Shown: positions 54,278-62,508 of the stretch, in pieces | How the letters are laid out: each line of letters opens with the position of its first letter | Position numbering within the stretch: position 1 is the stretch's first letter | Source of the DNA: Clostridium thermopalmarium DSM 5974 | GTDB lineage: Bacteria; Bacillota; Clostridia; Clostridiales; Clostridiaceae | Direction of reading: 5' to 3' | DNA length: 64,000 nt | NCBI RefSeq assembly: GCF_002995795.1 | Contig: NZ_PVXN01000053.1 | Span: 124,001 to 188,000 of the forward strand | Position numbers and translations under genes: made by a program | Notes under the pieces: model-generated | The model's input: only the letters and a program-made list of their open reading frames with translations | Told to the model about the DNA's origin: nothing | Database searches by the model: none

Positions 54278-55292
54278 TATTGATTACTGGAAGAAAAGAG
54301 AAGAGGAAAAAGTCAGTAAGCAATTTAGGAAGGCAGATTTATTAGAAAAAGAATTAAAGGAACAGTATGAAATAGCTCTAGAAGAAATAAATAAAAAAAT
54401 AACTTATTTTTATGAGAAATATGCCAAAGATAATGACATGACATATAGAGAAGCTACAATGTTCCTAAATGGTCAAGAATACTCCAGGTGGAGAAAAACA
54501 CTTGAAGAGTATATAAATGACATAGAGTATTCCGGGGATGAATTGTTGCAGCTGGAGCTTAACACTCTAGCAATGAAAAGCCGTGTGAGAAGAATAGAGG
54601 TATTAAAAACTGATGTTAGTATTGAACTTCATAAATTATATAAAAAGCAAAATGAGACAGTTACAGGTTTGCTAACAGATATAGCAGAAGGAACTTATTA
54701 TGAAACAATATATCAAGTACAAGTTTTTGAAGGAATAGGACATTCTTTTGCAAAACTTAATAAAAATACTATAGAAACTATTCTCTCTTATCCATGGAGT
54801 GGAGCAAACTTCTCTGATAGGATATGGAAACAAAAAGAAAAGCTTACAGATACAATCAAGCAGGAATTAACACAGAAGTTTATCCAGGGTAAAGATGTAA
54901 GAAGTACTGCTAAAGCTATAGCTGATAAAATGAATGTAAGTTATAAAAATGCTTGTACTTTAGTTCAAACAGAAAGTGCATATATTGTAGGGGAATCTAC
55001 TGCAAGAGGATATGAAGCTACTGGAGTACAGCAGTATCAAATATTGGCTACACTAGATAGCAGAACATCATCTATATGCAGAGAACAGGATGGGAAAGTC
55101 TATGACCTAAAAGATAAGACTATAGGAGTTAATTATCCACCTTTTCATGTAAGATGTAGGACAACTACAGTACCTTACTTTGAAGATGAAGAGGATACTG
55201 GAAAGCGAGCTGCAAAGAAACCAGGAGGAAAGACCTATTACGCACCAGCAAATATGACCTATGAAGAATGGTACAGTGAACATGTTGCTTAA
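54270..55292 (+). CDS. Minor head protein (SPP1 gp7/phage Mu F type)
   Basis: 340 aa. Long helical N-terminal part, then the conserved C-terminal gp7/F domain: VQTESAYIVGESTARGYEATGVQQYQILATLDSRTSSICREQDGKVYDLKDKTIGVNYPPFHVRCRTTTVP. It binds the portal and is injected or helps head assembly in relatives. Confidence 0.95.
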   Translation: MNNIDYWKKREEEKVSKQFRKADLLEKELKEQYEIALEEINKKITYFYEKYAKDNDMTYREATMFLNGQEYSRWRKTLEEYINDIEYSGDELLQLELNTLAMKSRVRRIEVLKTDVSIELHKLYKKQNETVTGLLTDIAEGTYYETIYQVQVFEGIGHSFAKLNKNTIETILSYPWSGANFSDRIWKQKEKLTDTIKQELTQKFIQGKDVRSTAKAIADKMNVSYKNACTLVQTESAYIVGESTARGYEATGVQQYQILATLDSRTSSICREQDGKVYDLKDKTIGVNYPPFHVRCRTTTVPYFEDEEDTGKRAAKKPGGKTYYAPANMTYEEWYSEHVA

Positions 55293-55307
55293 AGCGAGGT
55301 GAAGATA

Positions 55308-55439
55308 GTGGAAGAAGCAAGTAAAGAAATAATTGATCTAAGAAATAGAGTTATAGAGGCGCAGCAAAGAAATGCTAGCCTCAAATCACAGGTACAAAAA
55401 TTGAAATATACAATAAAAAACATAGCAGAATTATTATAA
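55308..55439 (+). CDS. Very small coiled-coil phage protein
   Basis: 43 aa, GTG start at 55308 behind GCGAGGTG. One amphipathic helix (IIDLRNRVIEAQQRNASLKSQVQKLKYTIKNIAELL). Sits between the minor head gene and the Tad1-like gene. Confidence 0.6.
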   Translation: MEEASKEIIDLRNRVIEAQQRNASLKSQVQKLKYTIKNIAELL

Positions 55440-55458
55440 AAAGAAAGGAATGATATAA

Positions 55459-55845
55459 ATGAAACAATTAAACACTATTCAAAAAATGGAAAAGTTGAAT
55501 GATGTCTATGCAGTAGATGAAAAAGGCAATGGAGGAGCAAACCATAGATATGTAATATGTAAGCAAGGTGAAACTAGGTGGTGTAATGGGAATAATTCAG
55601 AGGGAGTGTATTCTGATATACAATTTCAAAATGGTGCAAGAAAGGAAGAAAACTCAATCCATGGAGTAGCAAATGAGGACTTATTAGAAATAGTAAGACA
55701 CAGATTACAATGTTTTCAAGCAGGACCATTTGCGAGTAAATATAACGAGGAGGCTCTAAAACACATAGAAGAAGCTTTGCATTGTATGAATGCTAGAGTA
55801 GAGGATAGAGTTAAAAGAAATGTATTAGGAAGGAATGAAAAATAA
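55459..55845 (+). CDS. Tad1-like (Acb2/Tad1 hairpin domain) anti-defence protein
   Basis: 128 aa. N-terminal beta part (residues 13-62, [26 protein letters not shown]), a conserved turn [17 protein letters not shown] (68-83), then a helical hairpin ([33 protein letters not shown]). The chain INFQnG-x-GVxNEdLL-DRLxxFQxGPFA-x-ALxxLEEAL-R matches what I know of phage Tad1, which sequesters the TIR-made signal gcADPR of Thoeris defence; some relatives also bind CBASS nucleotides. Candidate ligand residues: Arg80, Arg82, Phe86, Asn96, Arg113. The Cys commonly seen after GPFA is Ser here. RBS AAAGGAATG. Overlaps the next gene by 1 nt. Confidence 0.7.
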   Translation: MKQLNTIQKMEKLNDVYAVDEKGNGGANHRYVICKQGETRWCNGNNSEGVYSDIQFQNGARKEENSIHGVANEDLLEIVRHRLQCFQAGPFASKYNEEALKHIEEALHCMNARVEDRVKRNVLGRNEK

Positions 55846-56090
55846 TGGCTAAGTATAGAAAGAAACCAGTAGAGGTTGAAGCAGTTCAATATACAGGGAA
55901 AAACATTAATGAGATATACAATTTTGTAAGAAAGCATCTATTTAGAGATATAGATAGGAACTTATCTATTCAAACTCTAGAAGGTACTATGAAAGCAACA
56001 CCAGGTGACTGGATTATAAAAGGTGTCAATGGTGAGTTTTACCCATGCAAGCCAGACATATTTGAGAAAACATATGAATCAGTAAAATAA
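55845..56090 (+). CDS. Conserved small phage protein
   Basis: 81 aa. [16 protein letters not shown] at the start and [25 protein letters not shown] at the end are the hallmark of a very widespread uncharacterised phage family. It begins inside the stop of the Tad1-like gene. Function unknown; often found near head or lysis genes. Confidence 0.9.
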   Translation: MAKYRKKPVEVEAVQYTGKNINEIYNFVRKHLFRDIDRNLSIQTLEGTMKATPGDWIIKGVNGEFYPCKPDIFEKTYESVK

Positions 56091-56109
56091 TTTTGAGAGG
56101 AGCGATAAT

Positions 56110-56703
56110 ATGCCAAAGTTAAGTGAAATACTAGGAGAATCATATTCACAGATACCAGAAGATATTAGAACTAAGTACAAAGATATTGACTTAGTTGACA
56201 GCTCCGGTTATGTAGAAAAAAATAAATTTGATGCTGTAAAAAATCAACTATCAGATTTGCAAGCTCAAATAAAAGAAAGGGATAAGCAGCTAAAAGATTT
56301 ATCTTCTAAAGTTGGAGATAATGAAGAATTAAAAAATCAAATAGAAGAGCTGCAGAATAAAAATAAAGCTGCTAAAGATGAATATGAATCTAAAATATTA
56401 AAAATGCAGTTTGATTATGCACTAGAAAAAGCTCTATCTAAAGCTGGAGCAAAGAATAGTAAAGCAGTTGAAGCTCTATTAGATAGAGATAAAATAAAAT
56501 TAGATGGTGAAACTCTTATAGGATTAGATGAACAGCTTACAAGCTTAAAGATATCTGATCCTTATTTATTTGGTGAAGATAAAATTTCAAGTCCTAAACC
56601 AGGTGATGGAAAGAGTGATCCAGGAGATAGTGATTTAGCAGCTAAAATAGCTGAAGAAAGAAATAAAGAAGTACAAAATCCATATGAAAAATTATGGAAT
56701 TAG
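56110..56703 (+). CDS. Capsid scaffolding protein (GP20 type)
   Basis: 197 aa, long coiled coil (residues 40-110, LSDLQAQIKERDKQLKDLSSKVGDNEELKNQIEELQNKN) followed by an acidic/Pro-Gly linker and a C-terminal helix (AAKIAEERNKEVQNPYEKLW) that should bind the capsid protein. Located directly before decoration and capsid genes as in gp20/scaffold families. RBS GAGAGGAGCG. Confidence 0.92.
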   Translation: MPKLSEILGESYSQIPEDIRTKYKDIDLVDSSGYVEKNKFDAVKNQLSDLQAQIKERDKQLKDLSSKVGDNEELKNQIEELQNKNKAAKDEYESKILKMQFDYALEKALSKAGAKNSKAVEALLDRDKIKLDGETLIGLDEQLTSLKISDPYLFGEDKISSPKPGDGKSDPGDSDLAAKIAEERNKEVQNPYEKLWN

Positions 56704-56715
56704 GAGGGAAAAAGT

Positions 56716-57042
56716 ATGTATGTAAAAACAACAACTTTTAATAACCAGGCTGAATTTTTAGCTAGTGACAAATATGTTAATTTCACTACTACAGTATCCG
56801 ACGAGGGCATAACAGCAGATGAGTTAGGAAGAAAGATAGTTCCTGCAGGTAGCATATTAGATGCAGCTGGAAAGATAGTAAATGATGGTACTGCGGCAGG
56901 AATACTTTTTTCACCTGTAGATGTAACAGAAGGACCACAACCAGGAGCACTTATGGTTGAAGGTTATGTATTAGAAGCTAGACTTCCAGTTAAGCCTGCT
57001 GACACAGCAAAAGCAGCATTAAAAGAAATTAAATTTAGATAG
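56716..57042 (+). CDS. Head decoration protein (lambda gpD-like)
   Basis: 108 aa beta-rich protein just ahead of the major capsid gene. GRKIVPAGSILDAAGKIVNDGTAAGILFSPVDVTEG and GALMVEGYVLEARLP are typical of small decoration or stabilisation proteins paired with gpE-type capsids. Confidence 0.8.
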   Translation: MYVKTTTFNNQAEFLASDKYVNFTTTVSDEGITADELGRKIVPAGSILDAAGKIVNDGTAAGILFSPVDVTEGPQPGALMVEGYVLEARLPVKPADTAKAALKEIKFR

Positions 57043-57057
57043 GAGAGTGTTAAATAT

Positions 57058-58077
57058 ATGGCTAGAATAGAAGAACTATTTTCAACAGAAACAGTTTTAA
57101 ATTATGTGAAAAATAGACAACCAGTACCAATGTTAGGAGATATGCTTTTCCCTGAGAAAAAAATCGAGGGATTAGATTTTAAAATGATAAAAGGTGCAAA
57201 TAACTTACCTGTATCAGCAAGTATTCATAGTTTTGATACTGAAACTGAAATTGGTTCAAGAGATGGAGCTTCTTACAGTGTAGAAGAGCTTGCACTAATC
57301 AAAAGAAAAATAAAAATGGATGAAAAATTAATAATACAATTAAGTTCACCTAGAAGTACTCAAGAAGAAACTCAGGCTATTAATCAAATTTTCAATGATG
57401 TAGATAATATGGTTAATAGCGTAAGAACTAGAGTTGAAGCTATGAGAATGGAGGCTATATGTACAGGTAAGCTTTCTATAAATGAAAATGGAGTTAAAAT
57501 CTCTATAGATTACGGGACTCCCAAAACTCAACAAAGTACAACAGATTGGACTGCTCCAGATGCAAAAATACTAGATGATATTTATAACTGGACAGATAAA
57601 GTTGTACAAAATACAGGATTTACTCCTACAAGAGCTTTAACTTCTAAATCAGTTTTAAATATACTTTTAACAAATACCGCAATAAGAAAGGCTATATTAG
57701 GAGTTAATTCAGATAGGATCATAACCAAAGATATGTTAAATCAGTTGTTAGCTTCTATGGGATTACCTCAAGTAGCGACATATGATGCTCAGTATAGAAC
57801 GCAGGGAGCGGATGGAAAGTATACAGCTAAAAGATACTTTGAAGATAGTAAATTTGTATTACTTCCAGATGGAAAGTTAGGAGAAACTATTTATGGTTTA
57901 ACTGCGGAGGAAATAGAGCTAAGAGGCAGAGGTGATGTTAAGATTGAAAGCTTTGGAAATATCCTAGCTGAAATTTACTCAACAAAGGATCCGGTTGCTA
58001 GATGGACTAAAGCAGTTGCAACTTGTCTACCATCATTCCCTTACGCTGACCAAATTTACATTGCTAAAGTTAAGTAG
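57058..58077 (+). CDS. Major capsid protein (lambda gpE type)
   Basis: 339 aa. Start FSTETVLNYVKNRQPVPMLGDMLFPEKKIEGLDFKMIKG, middle ISIDYGTPKTQQSTTDW, SKSVLNILLTNTAIRKAI, and closing LRGRGDVKIESFGNILAEIYSTKDPVARWTKAVATCLPSFPY follow the gpE-type phage capsid family of Firmicute myoviruses. HK97 fold expected. RBS AGGAG. Confidence 0.95.
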   Translation: MARIEELFSTETVLNYVKNRQPVPMLGDMLFPEKKIEGLDFKMIKGANNLPVSASIHSFDTETEIGSRDGASYSVEELALIKRKIKMDEKLIIQLSSPRSTQEETQAINQIFNDVDNMVNSVRTRVEAMRMEAICTGKLSINENGVKISIDYGTPKTQQSTTDWTAPDAKILDDIYNWTDKVVQNTGFTPTRALTSKSVLNILLTNTAIRKAILGVNSDRIITKDMLNQLLASMGLPQVATYDAQYRTQGADGKYTAKRYFEDSKFVLLPDGKLGETIYGLTAEEIELRGRGDVKIESFGNILAEIYSTKDPVARWTKAVATCLPSFPYADQIYIAKVK

Positions 58078-58114
58078 GAGTTTTATCTCCTGCTTAATTT
58101 AAAGAGGTGTTAGT

Positions 58115-58459
58115 ATGCTTGAAAATATAAAAGATGTGTTAGAGATAACGGATAACTCTAAGGATAAACTTATTAATAGGTATATAAGTAAAGTTACTCA
58201 GAAGGTGCTTAATTATTGTAACTTAAAAGAGTTGCCTATAGAACTTCAAGGCTTTATAGAGGATAAAGTTATTTCTATAATGCAATATAAATTAGAATCA
58301 GCAAGTAGTGATAAAAGTAGCAGGGAAGTTAAGTCAATTCAGAGAGGTGATACTAAAATTGAATTTGCCACCATATCTGAAAAAGATGAAAAAACACTAT
58401 TAAATTTTAGTAATTCAGACATGAAAGAATTAAATAGTTTTAGAAAGGTGGCTTGGTAG
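58115..58459 (+). CDS. Head-tail connector protein (gp6/YqbG type)
   Basis: 114 aa, helical (IKDVLEITDNSKDKLINRYISKVTQKVLNYCNL, FIEDKVISIMQYKLES). Small all-alpha protein right after the capsid gene, the position of the gp6/gp15-type adaptor that docks on the portal. RBS AGAGGTG. Confidence 0.88.
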   Translation: MLENIKDVLEITDNSKDKLINRYISKVTQKVLNYCNLKELPIELQGFIEDKVISIMQYKLESASSDKSSREVKSIQRGDTKIEFATISEKDEKTLLNFSNSDMKELNSFRKVAW

Positions 58460-58460
58460 T

Positions 58461-58811
58461 ATGGATGAAGCAGCACTCCTTGAATTAACTTATTTTGATA
58501 AAGCTACAATAAGTGGCCAAATACAATATAAAAAACCTAATGGAGCTATAGCTTTTAAAAATGGACTAAAGGCAGAAAATATTAAATGTGCTATTTCAAA
58601 AAAAGAACCTCAAATACTAAGCGAAACTGAAACAGTATCTAATATAAAATACTCAGTTATTATGTTTTGTAGGCCCGATACAAATATTGCTGCAGGTGAT
58701 GATGTTCAGGTAACATTTGAAAATGGACTGAAAAAAAATTATATAGCTGGAGAGCCATTCCTTTATTCAAGTCATTTAGAGATACCTCTAACAAGAAAGG
58801 ATAGAAACTAA
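58461..58811 (+). CDS. Head closure protein-like
   Basis: 116 aa, beta-rich; the position between connector and gp10-like gene matches head-closure (SPP1 gp16-like) proteins. Starts 1 nt after the previous stop. Assignment rests mostly on gene order. Confidence 0.75.
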   Translation: MDEAALLELTYFDKATISGQIQYKKPNGAIAFKNGLKAENIKCAISKKEPQILSETETVSNIKYSVIMFCRPDTNIAAGDDVQVTFENGLKKNYIAGEPFLYSSHLEIPLTRKDRN

Positions 58812-59231
58812 ATGTTTGAAATTGATGGTTTAGATGAGTGGATAGCCAAACTAGAAAGAATAAAAGTAGAGTTCCCGGAAGAAATTGAAGCTGAAATATT
58901 AAAATTAGCCAATAAGTTACTAAGAAAAGTTAAACAACGAACTCCAGTAGGTGATACAGGAGAGTTGAGAAGAAATTGGGAAATAGGTGATATAGTAAGA
59001 GAAGGTAATGGTTGGTATATAGAGGTTTTCAACAATACTGAATATGCACCGCATGTGGAATTCGGACATAGGACAAGACTAGGAGTAACTAGTAATCCTG
59101 AACACTATAAAGCAAGAGGAGTTATAGCCTATGTTCCTGGAGTACATATGCTGAAAATAAGTGTAGAAGAATTAAATGCTCAATTACCAGGAGAATTAAA
59201 GCGTTGGATTAATAGAGTATTAGGAGAATAG
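58812..59231 (+). CDS. HK97 gp10 family tail-completion protein
   Basis: 139 aa. LDEWIAKLERIKVEFPEEIEAEILKLANKLLRKVKQRTPVGDTGELRRNWEIGDIVREG...YAPHVEFGHR is the HK97 gp10/Tcp pattern (TPVDTGxLRxxW, YAxxVExGxR). Needed to finish the head-tail joint. Directly abuts the previous stop. Confidence 0.93.
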   Translation: MFEIDGLDEWIAKLERIKVEFPEEIEAEILKLANKLLRKVKQRTPVGDTGELRRNWEIGDIVREGNGWYIEVFNNTEYAPHVEFGHRTRLGVTSNPEHYKARGVIAYVPGVHMLKISVEELNAQLPGELKRWINRVLGE

Positions 59232-59234
59232 TAT

Positions 59235-59681
59235 ATGCTTAAGTATAACGATATAAGGGATGCATTTACCTTAAAATTAAGTGAGAAGTATCCTAAAATT
59301 AATATATATGATGAAAAGATACAGCAGGGTTTTGAATCACCTGCTTTTTTCGTGCAATTAATTCCAGGTAGTTCAACAAGGGAAAGTAAGAATGTTAAGT
59401 CTCGATTCCTATTAGTTGATATTCAATACTTTCCTAAGGAAGTAAATTCTACTGAAGAAGTGTTAAATATGGCAGATGATTTAGAAGATATGTTTAAGGG
59501 TCATATTTCTATTAAAAATAGAAATATTAAATTAGACAATACACAGTATCAATCAATAAATGATGGAATTGGCATTGTATTACACTTCCAGGTACCTATT
59601 AACTATTATGAATTAATTGAGAAAGATATTGAAAACTTCGATGTAATGCAAGATATGATTTTATCAAAGAAAGGAGTGTAG
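59235..59681 (+). CDS. Tail terminator-like protein (DUF6838 type)
   Basis: 148 aa. YNDIRDAFTLKLSEKYPKINIYDEKIQQGFESPAFFVQLIP and FLLVDIQYFPKEVNSTEEVLNMADDLEDMF match the small protein found just before the sheath gene in Firmicute myophages. Role as tail terminator inferred from position. Confidence 0.85.
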   Translation: MLKYNDIRDAFTLKLSEKYPKINIYDEKIQQGFESPAFFVQLIPGSSTRESKNVKSRFLLVDIQYFPKEVNSTEEVLNMADDLEDMFKGHISIKNRNIKLDNTQYQSINDGIGIVLHFQVPINYYELIEKDIENFDVMQDMILSKKGV

Positions 59682-59684
59682 ATG

Positions 59685-60764
59685 ATGTTAGGATTACCTA
59701 ATGTAAATATAGCTTTTAAAACTAAAGCTAGTACTGCTATGCAAAGAGGCGAAAGAGGGATTGTAGCTCTTATATTAAAAGAAAAAGGTCCAGTAAACAA
59801 TCCTATAAATATAAGCACTATAACAGATATTCCAACAGGATTTACTGCAGAAAATAAAGAGCAGATAGAGTTAGCGTTACGAGGAGGAGTTAATCCACCT
59901 AAAAAAGTAGTAGTCTATGCGATACAACCAGAGGCTACTGATTATAATGAGGCTTTAAAATACTTAGAGGTAACTAAATTTAATTATTTAGCAATACCAT
60001 TCATAGAAAAAGAAGCAGCCAATATTATAGCCACTTGGACAAAGGAACTTAGAGATACAAAAGATGTGAAAATCAAAGCTGTATTACCACATACTCCGGC
60101 AGATCATGAAGGAGTTATTAATTTTGACACAGATGATATTAGAGTTGGAGAAAAGACATATTCTGCAGCTCAATATTGTGCTAGAATAGCAGGTATTTTA
60201 GCAGGGTGTCCTCTTAATATGAGTGCTACCTATACGGTTCTTCCGGAAGTTGATGATGTACCTCATTTAACTAAAGAGGAAGCAGACAAGGCTATAAATG
60301 AAGGTAAGTTAATTTTAATAAACGATGGTGAAAAGTGTAAGATTGCTAGGGCTATAAATTCATTAACTTCAACTACTAAGGATAAAGGTGAGGATTTTAA
60401 AAAAATATTAATAGTGGACAAGAATGATATGTGGCATGATGATGTAAAGCGTACAGTAAGTGATTATTATCTTGGGAAATATGCAAACACCTATGATAAT
60501 AAAATATTGCTTATAACGGCTATACAAGCATATAATGACCAGCTAGCACTTGAAGGATTACTAGATAGTTCTTCAACTGAGTATAATAAAGTTTTTATAG
60601 ACATAGCAGCACAGAAAACATATTTAAAATCAATTGGAGAAGATGTTGAGAATATGAAAGACCAGGATTTAAAAGAGGCTAATACAAAAGATAAAGTATT
60701 TATAGCTTCTAATTTGAAGTGGACAGATGCAATGGAAGACTTCAATATCAATGTAACTATTTAG
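59685..60764 (+). CDS. Contractile tail sheath protein (XkdK type)
   Basis: 359 aa from ATG 59685 (6 nt after AAGGAGTG). LPNVNIAFKTKASTAMQRGERGIVALILKEKG, TEENKEQIELALRGGVNPPKKVVVYAIQP-like region, AARIAGILAGCPLNMSATYTVLPEV and GEDFKKILIVDKNDMWHDDVKRTVSDYYLGKYANTYDNKILLI are typical of XkdK sheath proteins. It shows that the phage is a myovirus. Confidence 0.95.
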   Translation: MLGLPNVNIAFKTKASTAMQRGERGIVALILKEKGPVNNPINISTITDIPTGFTAENKEQIELALRGGVNPPKKVVVYAIQPEATDYNEALKYLEVTKFNYLAIPFIEKEAANIIATWTKELRDTKDVKIKAVLPHTPADHEGVINFDTDDIRVGEKTYSAAQYCARIAGILAGCPLNMSATYTVLPEVDDVPHLTKEEADKAINEGKLILINDGEKCKIARAINSLTSTTKDKGEDFKKILIVDKNDMWHDDVKRTVSDYYLGKYANTYDNKILLITAIQAYNDQLALEGLLDSSSTEYNKVFIDIAAQKTYLKSIGEDVENMKDQDLKEANTKDKVFIASNLKWTDAMEDFNINVTI

Positions 60765-60777
60765 GAGGTGCTTATTA

Positions 60778-61209
60778 ATGGCATATGATGCACAAAAAAC
60801 TATATCCGGTACTCAGGGTGAATGCTGGTTAGATGGAGAATATTTAGACAATGCCACAGGCTTGCAGGCTAAAGTTAAACTCATAAAAGAAGAAGTTAAA
60901 ATGTGCAAAGTTATGGGTAAAAAATATAAGGTTGTAGGCTTTGAAGGCAGTGGTACATTAAAATTAAATAAAACTAACTCTAGAATGCTTTTAAAACTAG
61001 CTAATAAATTAAAGGAAGGTAAGAGTGTAGTCTGCACCATAGTATCAAAATTAGATGACCCTGATGTGGTTGGTGCAGAGCGTGTGGCAATAAAGGATGC
61101 AACCTTTGATGAATTTGACTTAGTGAATTGGGAAGCTAAAAAGATACTTGAGGAGAGTATTCCCTTCACATTCTCTGAATACGAAATTTATGATTGGATA
61201 CAGCCATAA
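60778..61209 (+). CDS. Tail tube protein (XkdM type)
   Basis: 143 aa. ISGTQGECWLDGEYLDNATGLQAKVKLIKEEVKMCKVMGKKYKVVGFEGSGTLKLNKTNSRML and FDEFDLVNWEAKKILEESIPFTFSEYEIYDWI follow the XkdM inner-tube family that pairs with XkdK sheaths. RBS GGAGGTG. Confidence 0.95.
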   Translation: MAYDAQKTISGTQGECWLDGEYLDNATGLQAKVKLIKEEVKMCKVMGKKYKVVGFEGSGTLKLNKTNSRMLLKLANKLKEGKSVVCTIVSKLDDPDVVGAERVAIKDATFDEFDLVNWEAKKILEESIPFTFSEYEIYDWIQP

Positions 61210-61247
61210 TATTCTATGGCTGATTTTAAATTTAAGGAGGAATATCA

Positions 61248-61664
61248 ATGGCTAATAATGTTATGGATTTATTACTAAAATCAGATACAAGTAAGGTGAA
61301 ACTACCTACAAAAAAGGTTAAAATACAAAGCTTATCAGAGGCATTTGGAGAAGACGTTATATTTACAATCCAGGCAATAGGAATTGAAAAATATAATGAA
61401 ATTCAAGAGGCTGGGGTAACTGTAGATGAAGATGCTCTTAGTGATATAGATTATAATAAAATTCAATTGCTTACAGTTTTAGAAGGAGTTAAGGAGCCAA
61501 ATCTAAAATCAAAAGAGCTTATGGAGCATTTTAAAGCACATACTCCTATAGAGCTGCTTCAAAGAATGTTTTTAGGTAAACCAGGAGAAATTGCAACCTT
61601 ATACAATCATATAAATGAGTTGTGTGGTTTTGGTAAAAATGCGGTTGAAGAAATAAAAAACTAA
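61248..61664 (+). CDS. Tail assembly chaperone, short form (XkdN type)
   Basis: 138 aa in the zero frame. Acts on the tape measure protein during tail assembly. TKKVKIQSLSEAFGEDVIFTIQAIG and LGKPGEIATLYNHINELCGFG are typical XkdN segments. The last codons before the stop form A-AAA-AAC (61655-61661), a slippery heptamer that leads into the reading frame at 61661-61867. Confidence 0.92.
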   Translation: MANNVMDLLLKSDTSKVKLPTKKVKIQSLSEAFGEDVIFTIQAIGIEKYNEIQEAGVTVDEDALSDIDYNKIQLLTVLEGVKEPNLKSKELMEHFKAHTPIELLQRMFLGKPGEIATLYNHINELCGFGKNAVEEIKN

Positions 61665-61867
61665 TAAATTCTGATGGTGAAGTAAACACCATGTATTACC
61701 TTTTTAAAACTAAAAGGTTAATTAAGCCATCAGAATATTGGAATTTAGGACTAGGGGACAAATTAGTATTAAGAGCTTTCGTTGAGAAAGAGATAGAGGA
61801 AAGAACTCGCAAGGAATTAGCATTACAAAGAAAAGAAATACCAATATTTAGTGTGGATGTAGTATAA
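61655..61867 (+). CDS. -1 frameshift extension of the tail assembly chaperone
   Basis: After slipping -1 on A-AAA-AAC (61655-61661), reading continues CTA-ATA-AAT without a stop to TAA at 61865, adding 68 residues (LINSDGEVNTMYYLFKTKRLIKPSEYWNLG...EKEIEERTRKELALQRKEI), for a product of about 206 aa. The ATG at 61691 in this frame has no RBS, so the extension is more likely made by frameshifting, as in lambda G/GT and many phages. Confidence 0.8.
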   Translation, partial: KKLINSDGEVNTMYYLFKTKRLIKPSEYWNLGLGDKLVLRAFVEKEIEERTRKELALQRKEIPIFSVDVV

Positions 61868-61888
61868 TAACACTAGGAGGTTGATGTT

Positions 61889-62446
61889 ATGAAAAAAATA
61901 TTTATAGCAGTGCTTAGTGTTATTATGGCTATGTCTTTAGTAGCTTGTGAGAAGAAAAAGGAAGTTGTAAAAGGCAATGATAAGGTCAATCAAGAACAAG
62001 AAGTTAAAAAAGAAGGAAAAATAGATTTAAGTAAAATAGAATTAAATAAAGGGAATGTAGAAAAGCTAATAAAACAAATATTAGGAGCTAATAAGATTAG
62101 GGCTGTTACTGTTAATGATTCAGATATAAGTATTAAATTATTTCAAGAGCCTGAGGATGAAAAGCAATTTTTAATACACACTTCTAATTATTTTATTGAT
62201 ATTGTTAGTGAGTTATTTAAAAATAAAAAAGTTGAAAATATAGAGTTTATAGTAGACTCTATATTTGATACTAAACAGAATGAAAAAGTAGAATCTAGAG
62301 CTATTGCCTATACAATAACTAGAGAAAAATATAATAAATTTAATTGGGAAGATATTAAGCTACAAGTATATTCTGAACCTAAAATATTGTATGATTTACT
62401 AGACTCAGCGGCAGTACATCCATCAATTATAAATAATATTAAATAA
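61889..62446 (+). CDS. Phage-encoded lipoprotein cargo (moron)
   Basis: 185 aa with a type II signal peptide: basic start, hydrophobic core, lipobox SLVAC (Cys20). Lys/Glu-rich linker, then an alpha/beta domain (from about 50, ELNKGNVEKLIKQILGANKIRAVTVNDSDISIKLFQEPEDE...). RBS AGGAGG at 61876. It has its own strong terminator and splits the conserved chaperone-tape measure pair, so it is an inserted gene, not structural. Candidate roles are superinfection exclusion or lysogenic conversion (inference). No known domain recognised. Confidence 0.85.
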   Translation: MKKIFIAVLSVIMAMSLVACEKKKEVVKGNDKVNQEQEVKKEGKIDLSKIELNKGNVEKLIKQILGANKIRAVTVNDSDISIKLFQEPEDEKQFLIHTSNYFIDIVSELFKNKKVENIEFIVDSIFDTKQNEKVESRAIAYTITREKYNKFNWEDIKLQVYSEPKILYDLLDSAAVHPSIINNIK

Positions 62447-62484
62447 AATAACACCTTAAGATACACCTTAGGGTGTTATTTTTA
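62447..62484 (+). terminator. Terminator after the lipoprotein gene, inside the tail operon
   Basis: 13-bp stem AATAACACCTTAA (62447-62459)/TTAGGGTGTTATT (62468-62480), loop of 8, then TTTATT. Unusual just before the tape measure gene of a late operon. Confidence 0.85.
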
Positions 62485-62508
62485 TTGTCTTAAAAGGTGG
62501 TGAGGCAT

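Noticed and set aside
62447-62484. Hairpin as the terminator of the whole tail operon
   Set aside because: The tape measure gene follows in the same direction without a visible new promoter, so late transcripts must read through; it fits better as the end of the lipoprotein unit.
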